From Desulfobacula sp. (GTDB taxonomy: Bacteria > Desulfobacterota > Desulfobacteria > Desulfobacterales > Desulfobacteraceae), in the NCBI RefSeq assembly GCF_030145145.1, contig NZ_JAQYWD010000020.1, forward strand, positions 42,448 to 106,447: DNA of 64,000 nt. Direction: 5' to 3'. The notes beneath the pieces were generated by a model. That model saw nothing but the letters and a program-made list of their open reading frames with translations. It did not search any database and was not told the origin of the DNA. Made by a program: the position numbers and the translations under genes. Of this stretch, positions 54,053 through 63,634 are shown one piece after another (position 1 is the first letter of the stretch; each line of letters begins with the position of its first letter).

Positions 54053-55492
54053 TTAATATCGCTGTGCACTGGTTTTAAAGACCATATTCACAAAGGCCAC
54101 TGATTTTTCTTCCATTTTGGAAATCTGGGTTTCCACCCTGCGGCTTAACAGGGTATGGGCAAGCATGATGGGGATGGCAACGGAAAGCCCCAGCATGGTG
54201 GTGACGAGGGCTTCGGAAATCCCGCCGGACATCATCCGGGGATCGCTGGTCCCATAATAGGTGATCACGTGAAACGTATTGATCATTCCTGTAACGGTGC
54301 CCAGCAATCCTAACAGCGGGGCGATGGCGGCCAGCATTCCCAGGGTGGATAAAAAGCGTTCAATTGCGGGAATTTCTCCCAGTATGGCTTCCTGGAGGGC
54401 ATTTTCCATTTCCAGTCGGGTTCTGTCCTTCAGGGCCAGGGCGGTTAAAAGGATTTTAGGGATGACCTTAGAGCGCCGGGCCTCAAGATAGGCTTTACAG
54501 CCATCCCAGTCATCTGCCAGGATCATTTCCCTCAGGGTGTTCATCAGTTTGTCTGCAGGCGTCCGACGTCGCGTGAAAAAAAGAAGTCTCTCGAAAAGAA
54601 TGAGAACGGCCAGCACCAGGATACCCAGTATGGGCCAGACAATGGCCCCGCCTTTGGGAACCTGTTCGACCAGGTTGAGCTGGTGGACCAGCTGCCGTAT
54701 GGCAGCCCCTTTTGAGATATCCATATAAACGGCATTGCTCCGGCCGTTCAGGTAGGCCGTGATCGTTTTGGTGATCCTGGCAGACGGCAGTTTGGAAAGG
54801 GCAAAAAACCGTTGGCTCTGATCTGAATATAAAAGGAAACCGATTTCATTGTCCAGCACATATATGCCGGTGAAGTTTCCCAGGATCAGGAGTTTGGCCT
54901 GCTGTTCCCGGCCCTGGCGGTCAATGATGTTTCCCGTCGTGACCTTTACCTGGCCCGAGGCATGGATCTCGTTAAAGAGAAGGTCGGACAACAGGATGAT
55001 ATCCTCCATGGAAGGAAATGTCTGCTGGAGAAGCATGGGTTCCAGAAACGTCTGCCGGTCCGGCGTCATGCCGGACTGGAGGCTCTGTATCAAAAGGGCC
55101 TTTAATTCCCGGGCATTGCCAAGGACAAATCCGGAAAATTCCCGGTTGACCGCACGGGTTGCTTCAAGGTCCCGGGTGAGGACGTCTGTTTGTTTTTTCA
55201 ACGTGATGATCTGGTCTTGAATGGTTTTGTTTTCTGTTTTCAGGTGGTTGATATTTTGTTTAAGGTCTGAGATGGCTTTTTTCAAGACTTTTTTATCCGT
55301 TCTTATCTGCTGTGCCTGTTCGGCTGCGGCTTTTTCAGCGGTCTGTTTTTCTTTGAGGGCCCGCACCACAAGCGCCTGCCGCTGTTGTTCAAAGGCCTTG
55401 TAATCCTGCCTCATATCGGTTGCTGTCCCGGCCATGGCATTGGGGCCGGCAAAGCAGCAGATCAAAATAGCCACGATAAGGTTGTTGATCAT
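54053..55492 (-). CDS. TtpC-like large ExbB protein with periplasmic extension
   Basis: 479 residues from the ATG at 55492, which overlaps the previous stop (ATGA) and has GGAGGAG upstream. A signal peptide and a ~200-residue helical periplasmic part (coiled coil near residues 35-120) precede a MotA/TolQ/ExbB domain with LLGLLGTVTGMINTFHVI and GGISEALVTTMLGL. This is the TtpC arrangement known from the Vibrio TonB2 system, where it is needed for full transport activity. Confidence 0.88.
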   Translation of the reverse strand: MINNLIVAILICCFAGPNAMAGTATDMRQDYKAFEQQRQALVVRALKEKQTAEKAAAEQAQQIRTDKKVLKKAISDLKQNINHLKTENKTIQDQIITLKKQTDVLTRDLEATRAVNREFSGFVLGNARELKALLIQSLQSGMTPDRQTFLEPMLLQQTFPSMEDIILLSDLLFNEIHASGQVKVTTGNIIDRQGREQQAKLLILGNFTGIYVLDNEIGFLLYSDQSQRFFALSKLPSARITKTITAYLNGRSNAVYMDISKGAAIRQLVHQLNLVEQVPKGGAIVWPILGILVLAVLILFERLLFFTRRRTPADKLMNTLREMILADDWDGCKAYLEARRSKVIPKILLTALALKDRTRLEMENALQEAILGEIPAIERFLSTLGMLAAIAPLLGLLGTVTGMINTFHVITYYGTSDPRMMSGGISEALVTTMLGLSVAIPIMLAHTLLSRRVETQISKMEEKSVAFVNMVFKTSAQRY

Positions 55493-56325
55493 TGGGTCTC
55501 CTCCCCCACGGAAAGTTTTCCCAGGGGCAGGGATAACAATTCCACAGATCTGTGTTTTTGACCGATTTCCACGGCGGATCGGATGGCCATAAGATTGTCT
55601 TCCGGCAGGGGCTGCCATTGTTTCTGCGACACATTATAATAGGCAGCCGCTTTTTGATCCAGGGTTAAAAAGAAAAGGGACACCCGGCCCAGGCGAAAAA
55701 TATTGCCCAGCACTACTTCGGTCCCCAGGGTAATTTTATCCTGGTAAACTTCAATGGTGGTGCCATATTCTGCTTCAATAAAAACAGCCTCCATTACGGT
55801 ACGGTATTTTTCTGCAATGTTGATTTCAGGATCATGGAGTGTTTTTTCAAGGATCTTGAGCCGGTTTCTCCGCTCTTCTTTTAAAAAGGGTGGATCATTG
55901 GAAATAAGTCTGTCAAGCCGGGCATAAAGGTCCTCTGTAAAGGGAAACAATTCTTTTTGGAGTCTGGCGGATGCCTGTTTTTGCTTTGACAGGGTAAGGG
56001 CCAATGCTTGCAGGGACATTTTTTTTGATGTCAGTTCCTTGTTGTCAGACAACAGGGTTTCATTTTCTTGCTGCAATTGCTCATATGCCCTCAAAAGCTG
56101 TGTTCTTTCCTGCTCCCATTGGTCCTGTTCTTTCTGGCTTTTCTGAAGGCGTTGGATGGATTGCGTCACCGGCTGTTTTATGTCGGTCACCGTGCCGGTC
56201 TGGCACCAGCCGGTGAACGGAAATGGGAAAACAAACACCATACAGCAGAGTATTTCGACCCATATGGCGGTTATCCGGTTCCTTGGGAGGATCATGACAT
56301 TCAATTTAAAGCGGTTCGTCTTCAT
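55489..56325 (-). CDS. DUF3450 periplasmic protein
   Basis: 278 residues. A signal-like N-terminus (the ATG at 56325 has AGGA upstream; 56295 is an alternative start) is followed by a long coiled coil (about 60-115) and the DUF3450 body (VMEAVFIEAEYGTTIEVYQ, then GRVSLFFLTLDQKAAAYYN). DUF3450 genes precede TtpC in TonB2-type operons. The protein is probably a periplasmic partner of the motor. Its first bases overlap the ATPase gene. Confidence 0.85.
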   Translation of the reverse strand: MKTNRFKLNVMILPRNRITAIWVEILCCMVFVFPFPFTGWCQTGTVTDIKQPVTQSIQRLQKSQKEQDQWEQERTQLLRAYEQLQQENETLLSDNKELTSKKMSLQALALTLSKQKQASARLQKELFPFTEDLYARLDRLISNDPPFLKEERRNRLKILEKTLHDPEINIAEKYRTVMEAVFIEAEYGTTIEVYQDKITLGTEVVLGNIFRLGRVSLFFLTLDQKAAAYYNVSQKQWQPLPEDNLMAIRSAVEIGQKHRSVELLSLPLGKLSVGEETQ

Positions 56326-57145
56326 TTCTTTTTATCCTAGGGTCATTTTCATTTGCCTGTTGATTGACTAAAAAAATCCAGGGTTTTTTCGATACCGGGT
56401 TGGGCTGTATTTTAACCCGGGTATGGTAAACGGTTTGGATGGCGTTTTCCGTTAAGACTGTTTCAGGTCTCCCGGTGCTGAAAACCCGGCCATTTTGTTT
56501 GTTTAAGAGCACCAGCCGGTCAGAGTATTCCGCAGCCAGATTCAGATCATGGAGGACCATGAGAACGGTCAGGGAGAGGTCTCGTTTCAAGGTGTTGATC
56601 AATTCAAGAATTCTGGCCTGGTGGGTGATGTCCAGGTGAGAGGTGGGCTCATCCAGGACCAGGAGTGTCGGTTCCTGGGTCAGGGCCCGGGCAATGGAGG
56701 CCAGTTGCAGTTCGCCGCCGCTGATTTCATTAATCCTGGCATCCGCCAGGGGTACCACCCCTGTGAGGCGCATGTATTTTTCTGCAATCTCTTCATCCTT
56801 CCGGGTTTCAAAAAACTGGTATTTTTCGAAAAATGGCAGTCGCCCCAGTTGAACATACTGCCTTACCGTCATGGCCGCCGGGTTGATGGTCTGCATGACC
56901 ACGGCCACATACCTGGCAAGGGCCCTGTTGGACAGGTGGCTCAACTCATGGCCCTTGATGCGGATCATCCCGGTTTCCGGCTGGATACTGTTTAAAATTG
57001 TTTTGATCAGGGTTGTTTTGCCGCAGCCGTTGGGTCCGATCACCGCTACAAATTCTCCGGGATAGATACAAAAGGAGATGTCCTTGAGGATCACCTTTTT
57101 TTTGTACCGAAAATGGATATGGCTGACCTCTAAAACCGGTTTCAC
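56306..57145 (-). CDS. btuD: Cobalamin ABC transporter ATPase
   Basis: 279 residues. Walker A is GPNGCGKTT, the signature is ISGGELQLASIAR, Walker B is LLVLDEPTSHLD, and the switch His is in LMVLHDLNLAA. The sequence is of the FecE/BtuD type. It overlaps btuC by four bases and the DUF3450 gene by 20. Confidence 0.93.
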   Translation of the reverse strand: MKPVLEVSHIHFRYKKKVILKDISFCIYPGEFVAVIGPNGCGKTTLIKTILNSIQPETGMIRIKGHELSHLSNRALARYVAVVMQTINPAAMTVRQYVQLGRLPFFEKYQFFETRKDEEIAEKYMRLTGVVPLADARINEISGGELQLASIARALTQEPTLLVLDEPTSHLDITHQARILELINTLKRDLSLTVLMVLHDLNLAAEYSDRLVLLNKQNGRVFSTGRPETVLTENAIQTVYHTRVKIQPNPVSKKPWIFLVNQQANENDPRIKRNEDEPL

Positions 57146-58149
57146 AAGGTCACCTGTTTCCTTGAAAGCGCCCAGATAAACATGACACCGCCGATAATGC
57201 CGGTGATAACACCCACAGGCAGTTCAAGGGGTGCAATAATGACCCGGGCGATGACATCGGACAGGGTCAGGAATGCTGCCCCGGCCAGAAATGAACCTGC
57301 CAGCAGGATCCGGTGATCCGGGCCTGTCATCATGCGGACAAAGTGGGGAACAATGAGCCCGACAAACATGATGATGCCGGCAACGGCAACGCTTAAACCT
57401 GTTAAAAAAGAAGCTGTGATAAACAGGATTTTTTTGGTCCGGGTGGTATTGATGCCTAAACTTGCGGCTTCTTCTTCTCCCAAGAGCAGGGCATTCAGAT
57501 CCATACAGAAAAAATAAGAGATGAACAGACCGGCAACCGAGCCGGCGCAGGCAAATTTGATCAAGTTGAGATTGGGTTCATCCAGGGTCCCCATGATCCA
57601 CAGGACAATGTTCTGGAGATCATCACTTTTTGAAAGGGCCATGAGCAGCATGACAAGGGAGGATGCCACATAGGAAATCATGACCCCGGTCAAGAGCATC
57701 CGGTTGGACTGGACACTCTGTGTTCTGCGGTTCAGGTTGTAGACCAGGAAGATCACAAGGCTTGCCCCCAAAAAGCCGGACAAAGGGTAGGCAATGATGC
57801 CGATCACCGCATGGAACTTGAACAGGATATTCATACAGACCCCCAGGGAGGCACCGCCGGAAATCCCCAGGGTATAGGGTTCCACCAGGGGATTTCGGAA
57901 CATGCCCTGGAGAAGGGTCCCGGCAAGGCTCAGGGCACCGCCCACCGCCATGCCCAACAGGATCCTGGGCAGCCGGATGCCCATCAGGATGCTGTATTCG
58001 GCTGTATCCCGGCCCTGCAGCAGAATCCGGGGGATGGTTTTGATGTCAATGCCGGCACTTCCAGTGCACAGGGCAAGGATGCCCACTGCCAGCACAAGTC
58101 CTGACAGGCCCACAAGAATCAAACTCCACTGCCGGATTTTATCATTCAT
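57142..58149 (-). CDS. btuC: Cobalamin ABC transporter permease
   Basis: 335 residues with about ten membrane helices. It has the FecCD signatures RLPRILLGMAVGGALSLAGTL and FVGLIVPHFVRMMTGPDHR, the latter the coupling-helix region. It forms the inner-membrane pore with the neighbouring ATPase. Specificity is inferred from the riboswitch and the CbiZ-fused binding protein. Confidence 0.93.
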   Translation of the reverse strand: MNDKIRQWSLILVGLSGLVLAVGILALCTGSAGIDIKTIPRILLQGRDTAEYSILMGIRLPRILLGMAVGGALSLAGTLLQGMFRNPLVEPYTLGISGGASLGVCMNILFKFHAVIGIIAYPLSGFLGASLVIFLVYNLNRRTQSVQSNRMLLTGVMISYVASSLVMLLMALSKSDDLQNIVLWIMGTLDEPNLNLIKFACAGSVAGLFISYFFCMDLNALLLGEEEAASLGINTTRTKKILFITASFLTGLSVAVAGIIMFVGLIVPHFVRMMTGPDHRILLAGSFLAGAAFLTLSDVIARVIIAPLELPVGVITGIIGGVMFIWALSRKQVTL

Positions 58150-59029
58150 TCACACCCCCTCCCGCCAGTTCAGGATGGATAAGGGGTAAAAGGGATGTTA
58201 ATCCCATCACAAACGTGTTGGGTGTTGGACTGCAGATCATCTCCGGGTCCAGCACAAAGACCTGGTTGTTTTTAACGGCATTCATGCTTTTAAAGGTCAT
58301 CCACCTTTGTTTTTCAAGTTCACCTGATTTTCTGGAGGTTCCCATGGTGGCGATGAGAATAACATCCGGATTTTCCGTGATGACCTTTTCCCTGCTGTAG
58401 ATACCGGACGACGCATTCCCGGCAATATTGATACCACCGCCATACCGGATATACTCATTTATGAACATCTCCTTGTTGGCGGAATGTAAGGGTTTCAAGC
58501 CGATCTGTAAAAAAACCCTTGGTTTTTCAAGGCCCCGGGTTTTTTCCCATATGCCGGCCACTTCTTTTTGGGCGCGGTCTACAATTTGACGGGCGGCCTG
58601 TTCTTTGCCCAGTTTCTGCCCAATGGTCAAGGTCATGTCACACATCTGGGAAAAGGTTTTTGGATTTTGGGCCCTTAAGATGCGGATGGACTGACGTTCC
58701 AACATGATGAGCTGTCTTTCCCGGGAAAGGGCACTGGCAATGACCAGGTCCGGCCGCAGCCGGATAATTTTTTCAACATTCATCTGGGTGACGGATCCGA
58801 TTTTTTCTTTCAACATGGCCGCTTCCGGGATATTGCAATAGGTGGTATTGGCAATGAGCCGGTCCTGGGCACCCAGCAGGTAGATGGTCTCTGTGATGAT
58901 GGGGGATAAGGAAATAACCCGCTGGGGGATGCCCGGACCTGCCATGGCCGAAGCCGTGAAAAACATTAACAGGCTGACTAGGGCCGGAACACGGCTGAAC
59001 CCTTTTTTAAGGCGTGTCATTCGCTTCAT
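58142..59029 (-). CDS. btuF: Cobalamin-type periplasmic binding protein
   Basis: 295 residues with a signal peptide (cut near AMAG) and a BtuF/FepB-type fold: RVISLSPIITETIYLLGAQD, then LIANTTYCNIP and IRLRPDLVIAS. Second of two binding proteins in the operon. It overlaps both neighbours (22 bases with the fusion gene, eight with btuC). It would deliver corrinoid to BtuCD. Confidence 0.9.
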   Translation of the reverse strand: MKRMTRLKKGFSRVPALVSLLMFFTASAMAGPGIPQRVISLSPIITETIYLLGAQDRLIANTTYCNIPEAAMLKEKIGSVTQMNVEKIIRLRPDLVIASALSRERQLIMLERQSIRILRAQNPKTFSQMCDMTLTIGQKLGKEQAARQIVDRAQKEVAGIWEKTRGLEKPRVFLQIGLKPLHSANKEMFINEYIRYGGGINIAGNASSGIYSREKVITENPDVILIATMGTSRKSGELEKQRWMTFKSMNAVKNNQVFVLDPEMICSPTPNTFVMGLTSLLPLIHPELAGGGVNE

Positions 59030-61058
59030 GTCTCAATTTTTCCAATACGCCTGTAAATATGGCGTTGAGTGCTGTTTTAAGGGGGAGGGGAATCGTATCA
59101 TCCATCACAAGATTTTCTATGACGGAAATTTTTTGGCCGGCAATCTGGCCGGCAACCCCCCGGCACCAGTCTTGATACGAGGATAACTCTTTGATCAGGC
59201 CTTTTTCATATGCATCACTTAACGCAAGGGCGGATGCTAAAAATCCGGCATATTCCGGCGCCAGCAAAAGATGTTCCACCCGTTCGGCAAACTTGTTTTT
59301 TGAGATGGATGTCTGGTTCATGCACTCACAGACCACCCCTGATGTCAGCTCAAAAAGGGAAATTTTCCGTTCTTTGAGGCGTTGAAAAATTGGGCGGCGG
59401 GGGGTAATGTGGTTCTGTTTTAACACGGCCTCCTTTACCCCGTCATAAACGGCTTTTGCCACCAGTTCGCCCATTTTTGAATGGCCCCCGGTAGTGTCGA
59501 TGGGGATGCCCGTGCCTTCAACCACCAGGACATTATCGGTCCCTGTGCCGGTTGCCCCATGGATCAATGGTGTATAGCTGCTCCGGATATCCATGTCTTC
59601 CAGGGCCGCGGTTTTGGCTTCGGTGGCTGCAATGATGGACCGGGTCATGGCCCTTTTGGAAAGGCGGGTATTGGTCATGAGCAGGATGTTTATGGTACCG
59701 GGTTCATAAAAAGCACCGATATCCTTTGACATGCGAACCGCATTGGACATGACACCGGCCGTGACCAGGGCCACCACCTTCAGGTCCTTAAAGGTTTTTT
59801 CCGTTACGCTCAGGTGATCCATGTCTGCGCCGGTTATCAGAAAAGACGTGGTTTGTTTTTCTTTGCTCAATGCCGTCAGGATGGATGACCGGATATGATT
59901 TATGCCCCGGTGATGTCCCGGGCCCCAGGTGGGGGGAGGGGAGTAGTGATTTCCCACGGTCAAGATGTGGTGCCGCTCGCCTTCAAGGGTGGACACAATG
60001 GTTTGCTCGTCCGTGAAATCAATGACCAGGGTTTTGTTCTCAAAGTCATATATATTGGTATAGTTGATACCGGCGGATTTGATATAGTCAAGGGGAATAT
60101 CGATGGGTCTTGTATGGGTTGTTTCCAGGGGCAGAAGCGTGTTTTCAGACCGTGAAAATTCATCCGTGTACACCATTGAAGCCAGCCAGGAGACAAAATA
60201 ACCGGAATGACTTGCTGCCCTGCAGGTCAGTTCACAGGGGAAATAAAAAATCTGCTGCTGTTTCACGGCAGCCACATCTTTCCACCCCGGCTGTGCGAAA
60301 AACGTGTCCGCCGCTTTTTGGTCCCCGGTGCAGCCATAGATGACGTCAGGGTTAAATGCCATCCATTCTTCCTTTGTGACCGGTACCACCGGGCCCTGTT
60401 TTCCGAAGTCCGGGGGAATGCCCCCGGCCAGCCGGATCAATTCATTTTGAAAGGACGTATTACCCGGTGTCATGATCTGGTCCCTTCCCATGAGCCGGAT
60501 TACCCGTTTTCGCTTGCCCGGGACTGCCCGGGAAAGTTTTTCCTGTATATGCGCCATTTCCTGCTGGTTCTTTTCAACAAGTTTCCTGGCTGAAGCGTCA
60601 CGATTCACTATCCTGCCCAGCGTCAGAATATTCTGATACGCGTGTTCAATACTGATTGTGTCATAAATAAAAAGGTTACAATCCGTGCCTTTGAATCTGT
60701 CAATGATGTTTTTGTGAAGGCGGGACAGGATAATCAAATCCGGGTCTGCCTGGTTTATCCGTTCCATTGATGGCAGGAAAAACCCCCCAATAAGCGTTTT
60801 TTCCGATGCCCCTTCCAGGGTCGTGTCATGATAGGTGAGGGCCACAACCGCATCTTTGGCACCCATTTCAAACAGGATTTCAGTGGCCGTGGGCACCAAA
60901 GAGACGATCCGCTGGGGTGGGCGGTTGAACGTCACTGGATTGTTTTGTGAATCCTTTACCACAAATGCCTGTGCAAGTGTGGCTGACCCGACGAGCCATC
61001 CGGATAGAATCAATAGAGATAGAAAATATTTTACCCTGTTTTTTTGTGTGTTTTGCAT
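59007..61058 (-). CDS. Exported BtuF-CbiZ fusion protein
   Basis: 683 residues, first gene behind the riboswitch. A signal peptide (cut near LAQA) and a BtuF-like binding domain (about 32-300: RIVSLVPTATEILFEMGAKD) are joined to a CbiZ domain (about 335-550). CbiZ signatures include LVTAGVMSNAVR, PGTINILLMTN and HGATGTGTDNV. CbiZ is an adenosylcobinamide amidohydrolase that removes the nucleotide-loop side chain precursor so the corrinoid can be rebuilt with the cell's own lower ligand. It is usually cytoplasmic; here the signal peptide predicts a periplasmic enzyme. The last ~120 residues (about 560-683) form a helical domain I do not recognise. Confidence 0.9.
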   Translation of the reverse strand: MQNTQKNRVKYFLSLLILSGWLVGSATLAQAFVVKDSQNNPVTFNRPPQRIVSLVPTATEILFEMGAKDAVVALTYHDTTLEGASEKTLIGGFFLPSMERINQADPDLIILSRLHKNIIDRFKGTDCNLFIYDTISIEHAYQNILTLGRIVNRDASARKLVEKNQQEMAHIQEKLSRAVPGKRKRVIRLMGRDQIMTPGNTSFQNELIRLAGGIPPDFGKQGPVVPVTKEEWMAFNPDVIYGCTGDQKAADTFFAQPGWKDVAAVKQQQIFYFPCELTCRAASHSGYFVSWLASMVYTDEFSRSENTLLPLETTHTRPIDIPLDYIKSAGINYTNIYDFENKTLVIDFTDEQTIVSTLEGERHHILTVGNHYSPPPTWGPGHHRGINHIRSSILTALSKEKQTTSFLITGADMDHLSVTEKTFKDLKVVALVTAGVMSNAVRMSKDIGAFYEPGTINILLMTNTRLSKRAMTRSIIAATEAKTAALEDMDIRSSYTPLIHGATGTGTDNVLVVEGTGIPIDTTGGHSKMGELVAKAVYDGVKEAVLKQNHITPRRPIFQRLKERKISLFELTSGVVCECMNQTSISKNKFAERVEHLLLAPEYAGFLASALALSDAYEKGLIKELSSYQDWCRGVAGQIAGQKISVIENLVMDDTIPLPLKTALNAIFTGVLEKLRHEANDTP

Positions 61059-61117
61059 ATGCAGTTTCCAGTGCTTTTTTTTGTCACCAATTTGGTTTAT
61101 GTTCCCGTGTCTTTACA

Positions 61118-61154
61118 CAAAAAAAAATCCGGACCGATTTTTCAATCGATCCGG
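61118..61154 (-). terminator. Intrinsic terminator of the second cobalamin riboswitch
   Basis: On the minus strand CCGGATCGATT pairs with AATCGGTCCGG (one GU) around GAAA and is followed by a run of eight or more T. It lies between the riboswitch and the BtuF-CbiZ start. Confidence 0.85.
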
Positions 61155-61204
61155 AGTGTCCCTTTTTTTGCCCAAGATCTTGCCTATCCTTCTAGCCAAG
61201 AAAG

Positions 61205-61385
61205 ATAATCAAACGATTCAGGCAGGTCTTCTGACTTTTGGATCTTCCTAATGGCTGTGCCTTCCCGTCAATATCTATATTGATAGTGGCATGCTACAGT
61301 TTTCGTCCCCAATTACAGCGGTGGGCCCGTTCCAGATTCAAACCGGATTCCCTATTATACCTTTTTTAAAGGTACCTGAATATGG
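61205..61385 (-). promoter_or_regulatory. Cobalamin riboswitch upstream of the B12 uptake operon
   Basis: The minus strand has CAGGTACC, GGGAATCCGG, the AACGGGCCCACCGCTGTAA core, GACGGGAAGGC, and the B12 box AGTCAGAAGACCTGCC (61221-61236). Same box sequence as in the btuB leader, so the two loci should respond together. Confidence 0.95.
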
Positions 61386-61388
61386 TAC

Positions 61389-61417
61389 TTTATTCAAAAA
61401 TCAAGCGGATATGTCAA
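61389..61417 (-). promoter_or_regulatory. Promoter of the B12 uptake operon
   Basis: On the minus strand TTGACA (61412-61417) and AATAAA (61389-61394) are 17 bases apart, directly upstream of the riboswitch. Confidence 0.55.
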
Positions 61418-61572
61418 GTAAATAATTTTATTGCCCTGGTTCATCCCATCCTTTTTTTGATCAGGCCCATGTCTCATTGGGCTTGACAGAATATCCAGGT
61501 AAAATTAGGATGGCCAAAGTTTCACGGGATAGTCGGCTATACGCACACATAACTTTTTTTAAGAGCAGGGTA

Positions 61573-62715
61573 ATGAAATTAAAATCAAAACTTCCCAATG
61601 TGGGGACAACCATATTTACCAAAATGACCCATCTTTCCAACACGCATAACGCCATTAACCTTTCCCAGGGGTTTCCTGATTTTGATGTCCATCCGGAGTT
61701 GATTCATCTTGTGGAAAAATATATGCGCAATGGGTTTAACCAGTATGCCCCCATGCAGGGGGTATTGCCGCTTCGTGAAAAAATAGTCCAAAAAGTAAAA
61801 AAAATATACGATAAAACGTGTGATATCGACACGGAAATCACCATCACATCCGGTGCGACGGAAGCCCTTTTTGCGGCCATTACCGCCTTTGTTCATGCGG
61901 GTGACGAGGTCATTGTCTTTGACCCGGCCTATGATTCATATGAGCCGGTTATTGAGCTGTGCGGCGGTAAACCGGTTCATTTGAAGCTGATCCATCCTGA
62001 GTATGCCATTGACTGGGACCAGGTCAATAAACACTTGTCCTTGAAAACAAAGCTTCTCATCCTCAATTCCCCTCACAATCCCACCGGTTCAGTCCTCGGC
62101 CGGGATGATATCGTCCAACTCAAGCAGATCATTGACACCCATGACATCCATATTTTGAGCGATGAAGTCTATGAGCACATTATTTTTGACGGGAGAGAAC
62201 ATGAAAGCATCTTAAAGTACCCGGAACTTGCCGCAAAGAGTTTTGTGGTCAGCTCTTTTGGTAAAACCTACCATGCAACCGGCTGGAAAATTGGCTACTG
62301 CATTGCACCGGAAGACATGACAGAGGAATTCAGGAAAATCCATCAATATCTTACGTTTTCTTCAAATACGGCGGTGCAATATGCTTATGCAGATTTTCTG
62401 GACCATGAAAAAGCGTATTTAGAACTTTCTGAATTTTATCAAAAAAAAAGAGACCTGTTTGTTTCAAAATTAAAACATTCCCGGTTCAGGGTCATTCCCA
62501 GTCATGGCACCTATTTCCAGCTACTGGACTATTCTGACATTACCCGTATGCCGGACACGGAATTTTCCCGGCAACTCACCATTGAACATAAAGTGGCTTC
62601 GATTCCCCCTTCTGTATTTTATAAAACCAACGATGACCACCACGTACTGAGATTCTGCTTTGCTAAACGCGACGAGACCCTTGAGGCGGCAGCGGTTAAA
62701 TTATGTGCGATTTAA
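61573..62715 (+). CDS. Class I/II aminotransferase, methionine aminotransferase-like
   Basis: 380 residues from the ATG at 61573 (upstream AGCAGGG); the longer frame adds 32 atypical residues. PLP-binding features: SGATEALFAAI, LNSPHNPTGSV, the Schiff-base Lys in SSFGKTYHATGWKIGY, and the C-terminal Arg in HVLRFCFAK. It resembles YbdL-type aminotransferases (about 386 residues, acting on methionine and aromatic amino acids). Fold-type I is certain; the substrate is inferred. The 207 bases after it show no gene. Confidence 0.88.
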   Translation: MKLKSKLPNVGTTIFTKMTHLSNTHNAINLSQGFPDFDVHPELIHLVEKYMRNGFNQYAPMQGVLPLREKIVQKVKKIYDKTCDIDTEITITSGATEALFAAITAFVHAGDEVIVFDPAYDSYEPVIELCGGKPVHLKLIHPEYAIDWDQVNKHLSLKTKLLILNSPHNPTGSVLGRDDIVQLKQIIDTHDIHILSDEVYEHIIFDGREHESILKYPELAAKSFVVSSFGKTYHATGWKIGYCIAPEDMTEEFRKIHQYLTFSSNTAVQYAYADFLDHEKAYLELSEFYQKKRDLFVSKLKHSRFRVIPSHGTYFQLLDYSDITRMPDTEFSRQLTIEHKVASIPPSVFYKTNDDHHVLRFCFAKRDETLEAAAVKLCAI

Positions 62716-62922
62716 TACAGGTTTCCGTATTATTTTTTTTATTTAACCACCGTCCTATCGTCCATACCCAGTCTTGATGTCTTTTTAGCCTGTTTTATTA
62801 TGGTCTTTTTTTATTTATTTCCGAGTCCCTAAACGGCTTAAATTCTTATTGTTTGCTTTTCATTGAGATAAGCGCCTAATAAAAATTTCAACCTTGGCGC
62901 ATAAATTAAGGAGGACGTTAAA

Positions 62923-63396
62923 ATGAGTGGGATTACCCAAAAGATAGGGTTGGTTTTTATGGTTCTTATTATCGTTGGCGGGAGTGCCTGGGGCGGTTGG
63001 TTCACATTTGAGCCCAATATTATACTTTTAGATGGGACTGCTGTAGCTCTGGAGCTAACGGATATTGAAAAAGAAAGTGCTTACATCGAAAAAGGAGATA
63101 TGGCACAAGCAAATCAATTAATAAAAGACAGTAAGGTCCATATCATTAAAAGTGGAGAAAGTCAGGACCGTGTTGAATATGTCAGCTATAAAGAATACGA
63201 AGGCAGTCTTTTTGTTAGAGTTAAAGATGAGAGCGGGAACAAACTTTGGGCAAACATGACTGGCCTTGCTTGTGAATGTGAGGGGCAAGGTGGGGATCAA
63301 AGGAATATCACTAAGCAGGATGTGATCAAAAAAAATTTTAAGCCCTTGTTTTTGAATAAAATTATTCCACCTCGTCCTCCCATCATGGTTTTGTAA
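62923..63396 (+). CDS. Small secreted protein of unknown function
   Basis: 157 residues behind a strong AAGGAGGAC. A signal peptide (cut near AWGG) precedes a beta-rich mature part containing [19 protein letters not shown] and a short Cys pair (LACECEG), ending in a Pro-rich tail. No family is recognised. AT-rich and apparently monocistronic. The 238 bases that follow hold no supportable gene up to the tRNA. Confidence 0.68.
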   Translation: MSGITQKIGLVFMVLIIVGGSAWGGWFTFEPNIILLDGTAVALELTDIEKESAYIEKGDMAQANQLIKDSKVHIIKSGESQDRVEYVSYKEYEGSLFVRVKDESGNKLWANMTGLACECEGQGGDQRNITKQDVIKKNFKPLFLNKIIPPRPPIMVL

Positions 63397-63634
63397 GAGG
63401 TGAATGTAACAAAATCACCATATGGTACTGGGCTTGGAATTACTTTTGCTGCCACTAATCCCGCCAGATGTGCCATATCTACTAAAAAAAAGGCAGATAC
63501 TTCTTCGGCAATCTCGAATATTTTTTGATAATCGATAAAATGATTACTAAGATTTGATCTGGTATTATTGATAATCCGAGCACCTTATGACAGTTTCCAT
63601 TAGGGGGATTATTGTTGAGTCCTGAGGCCTTGTT

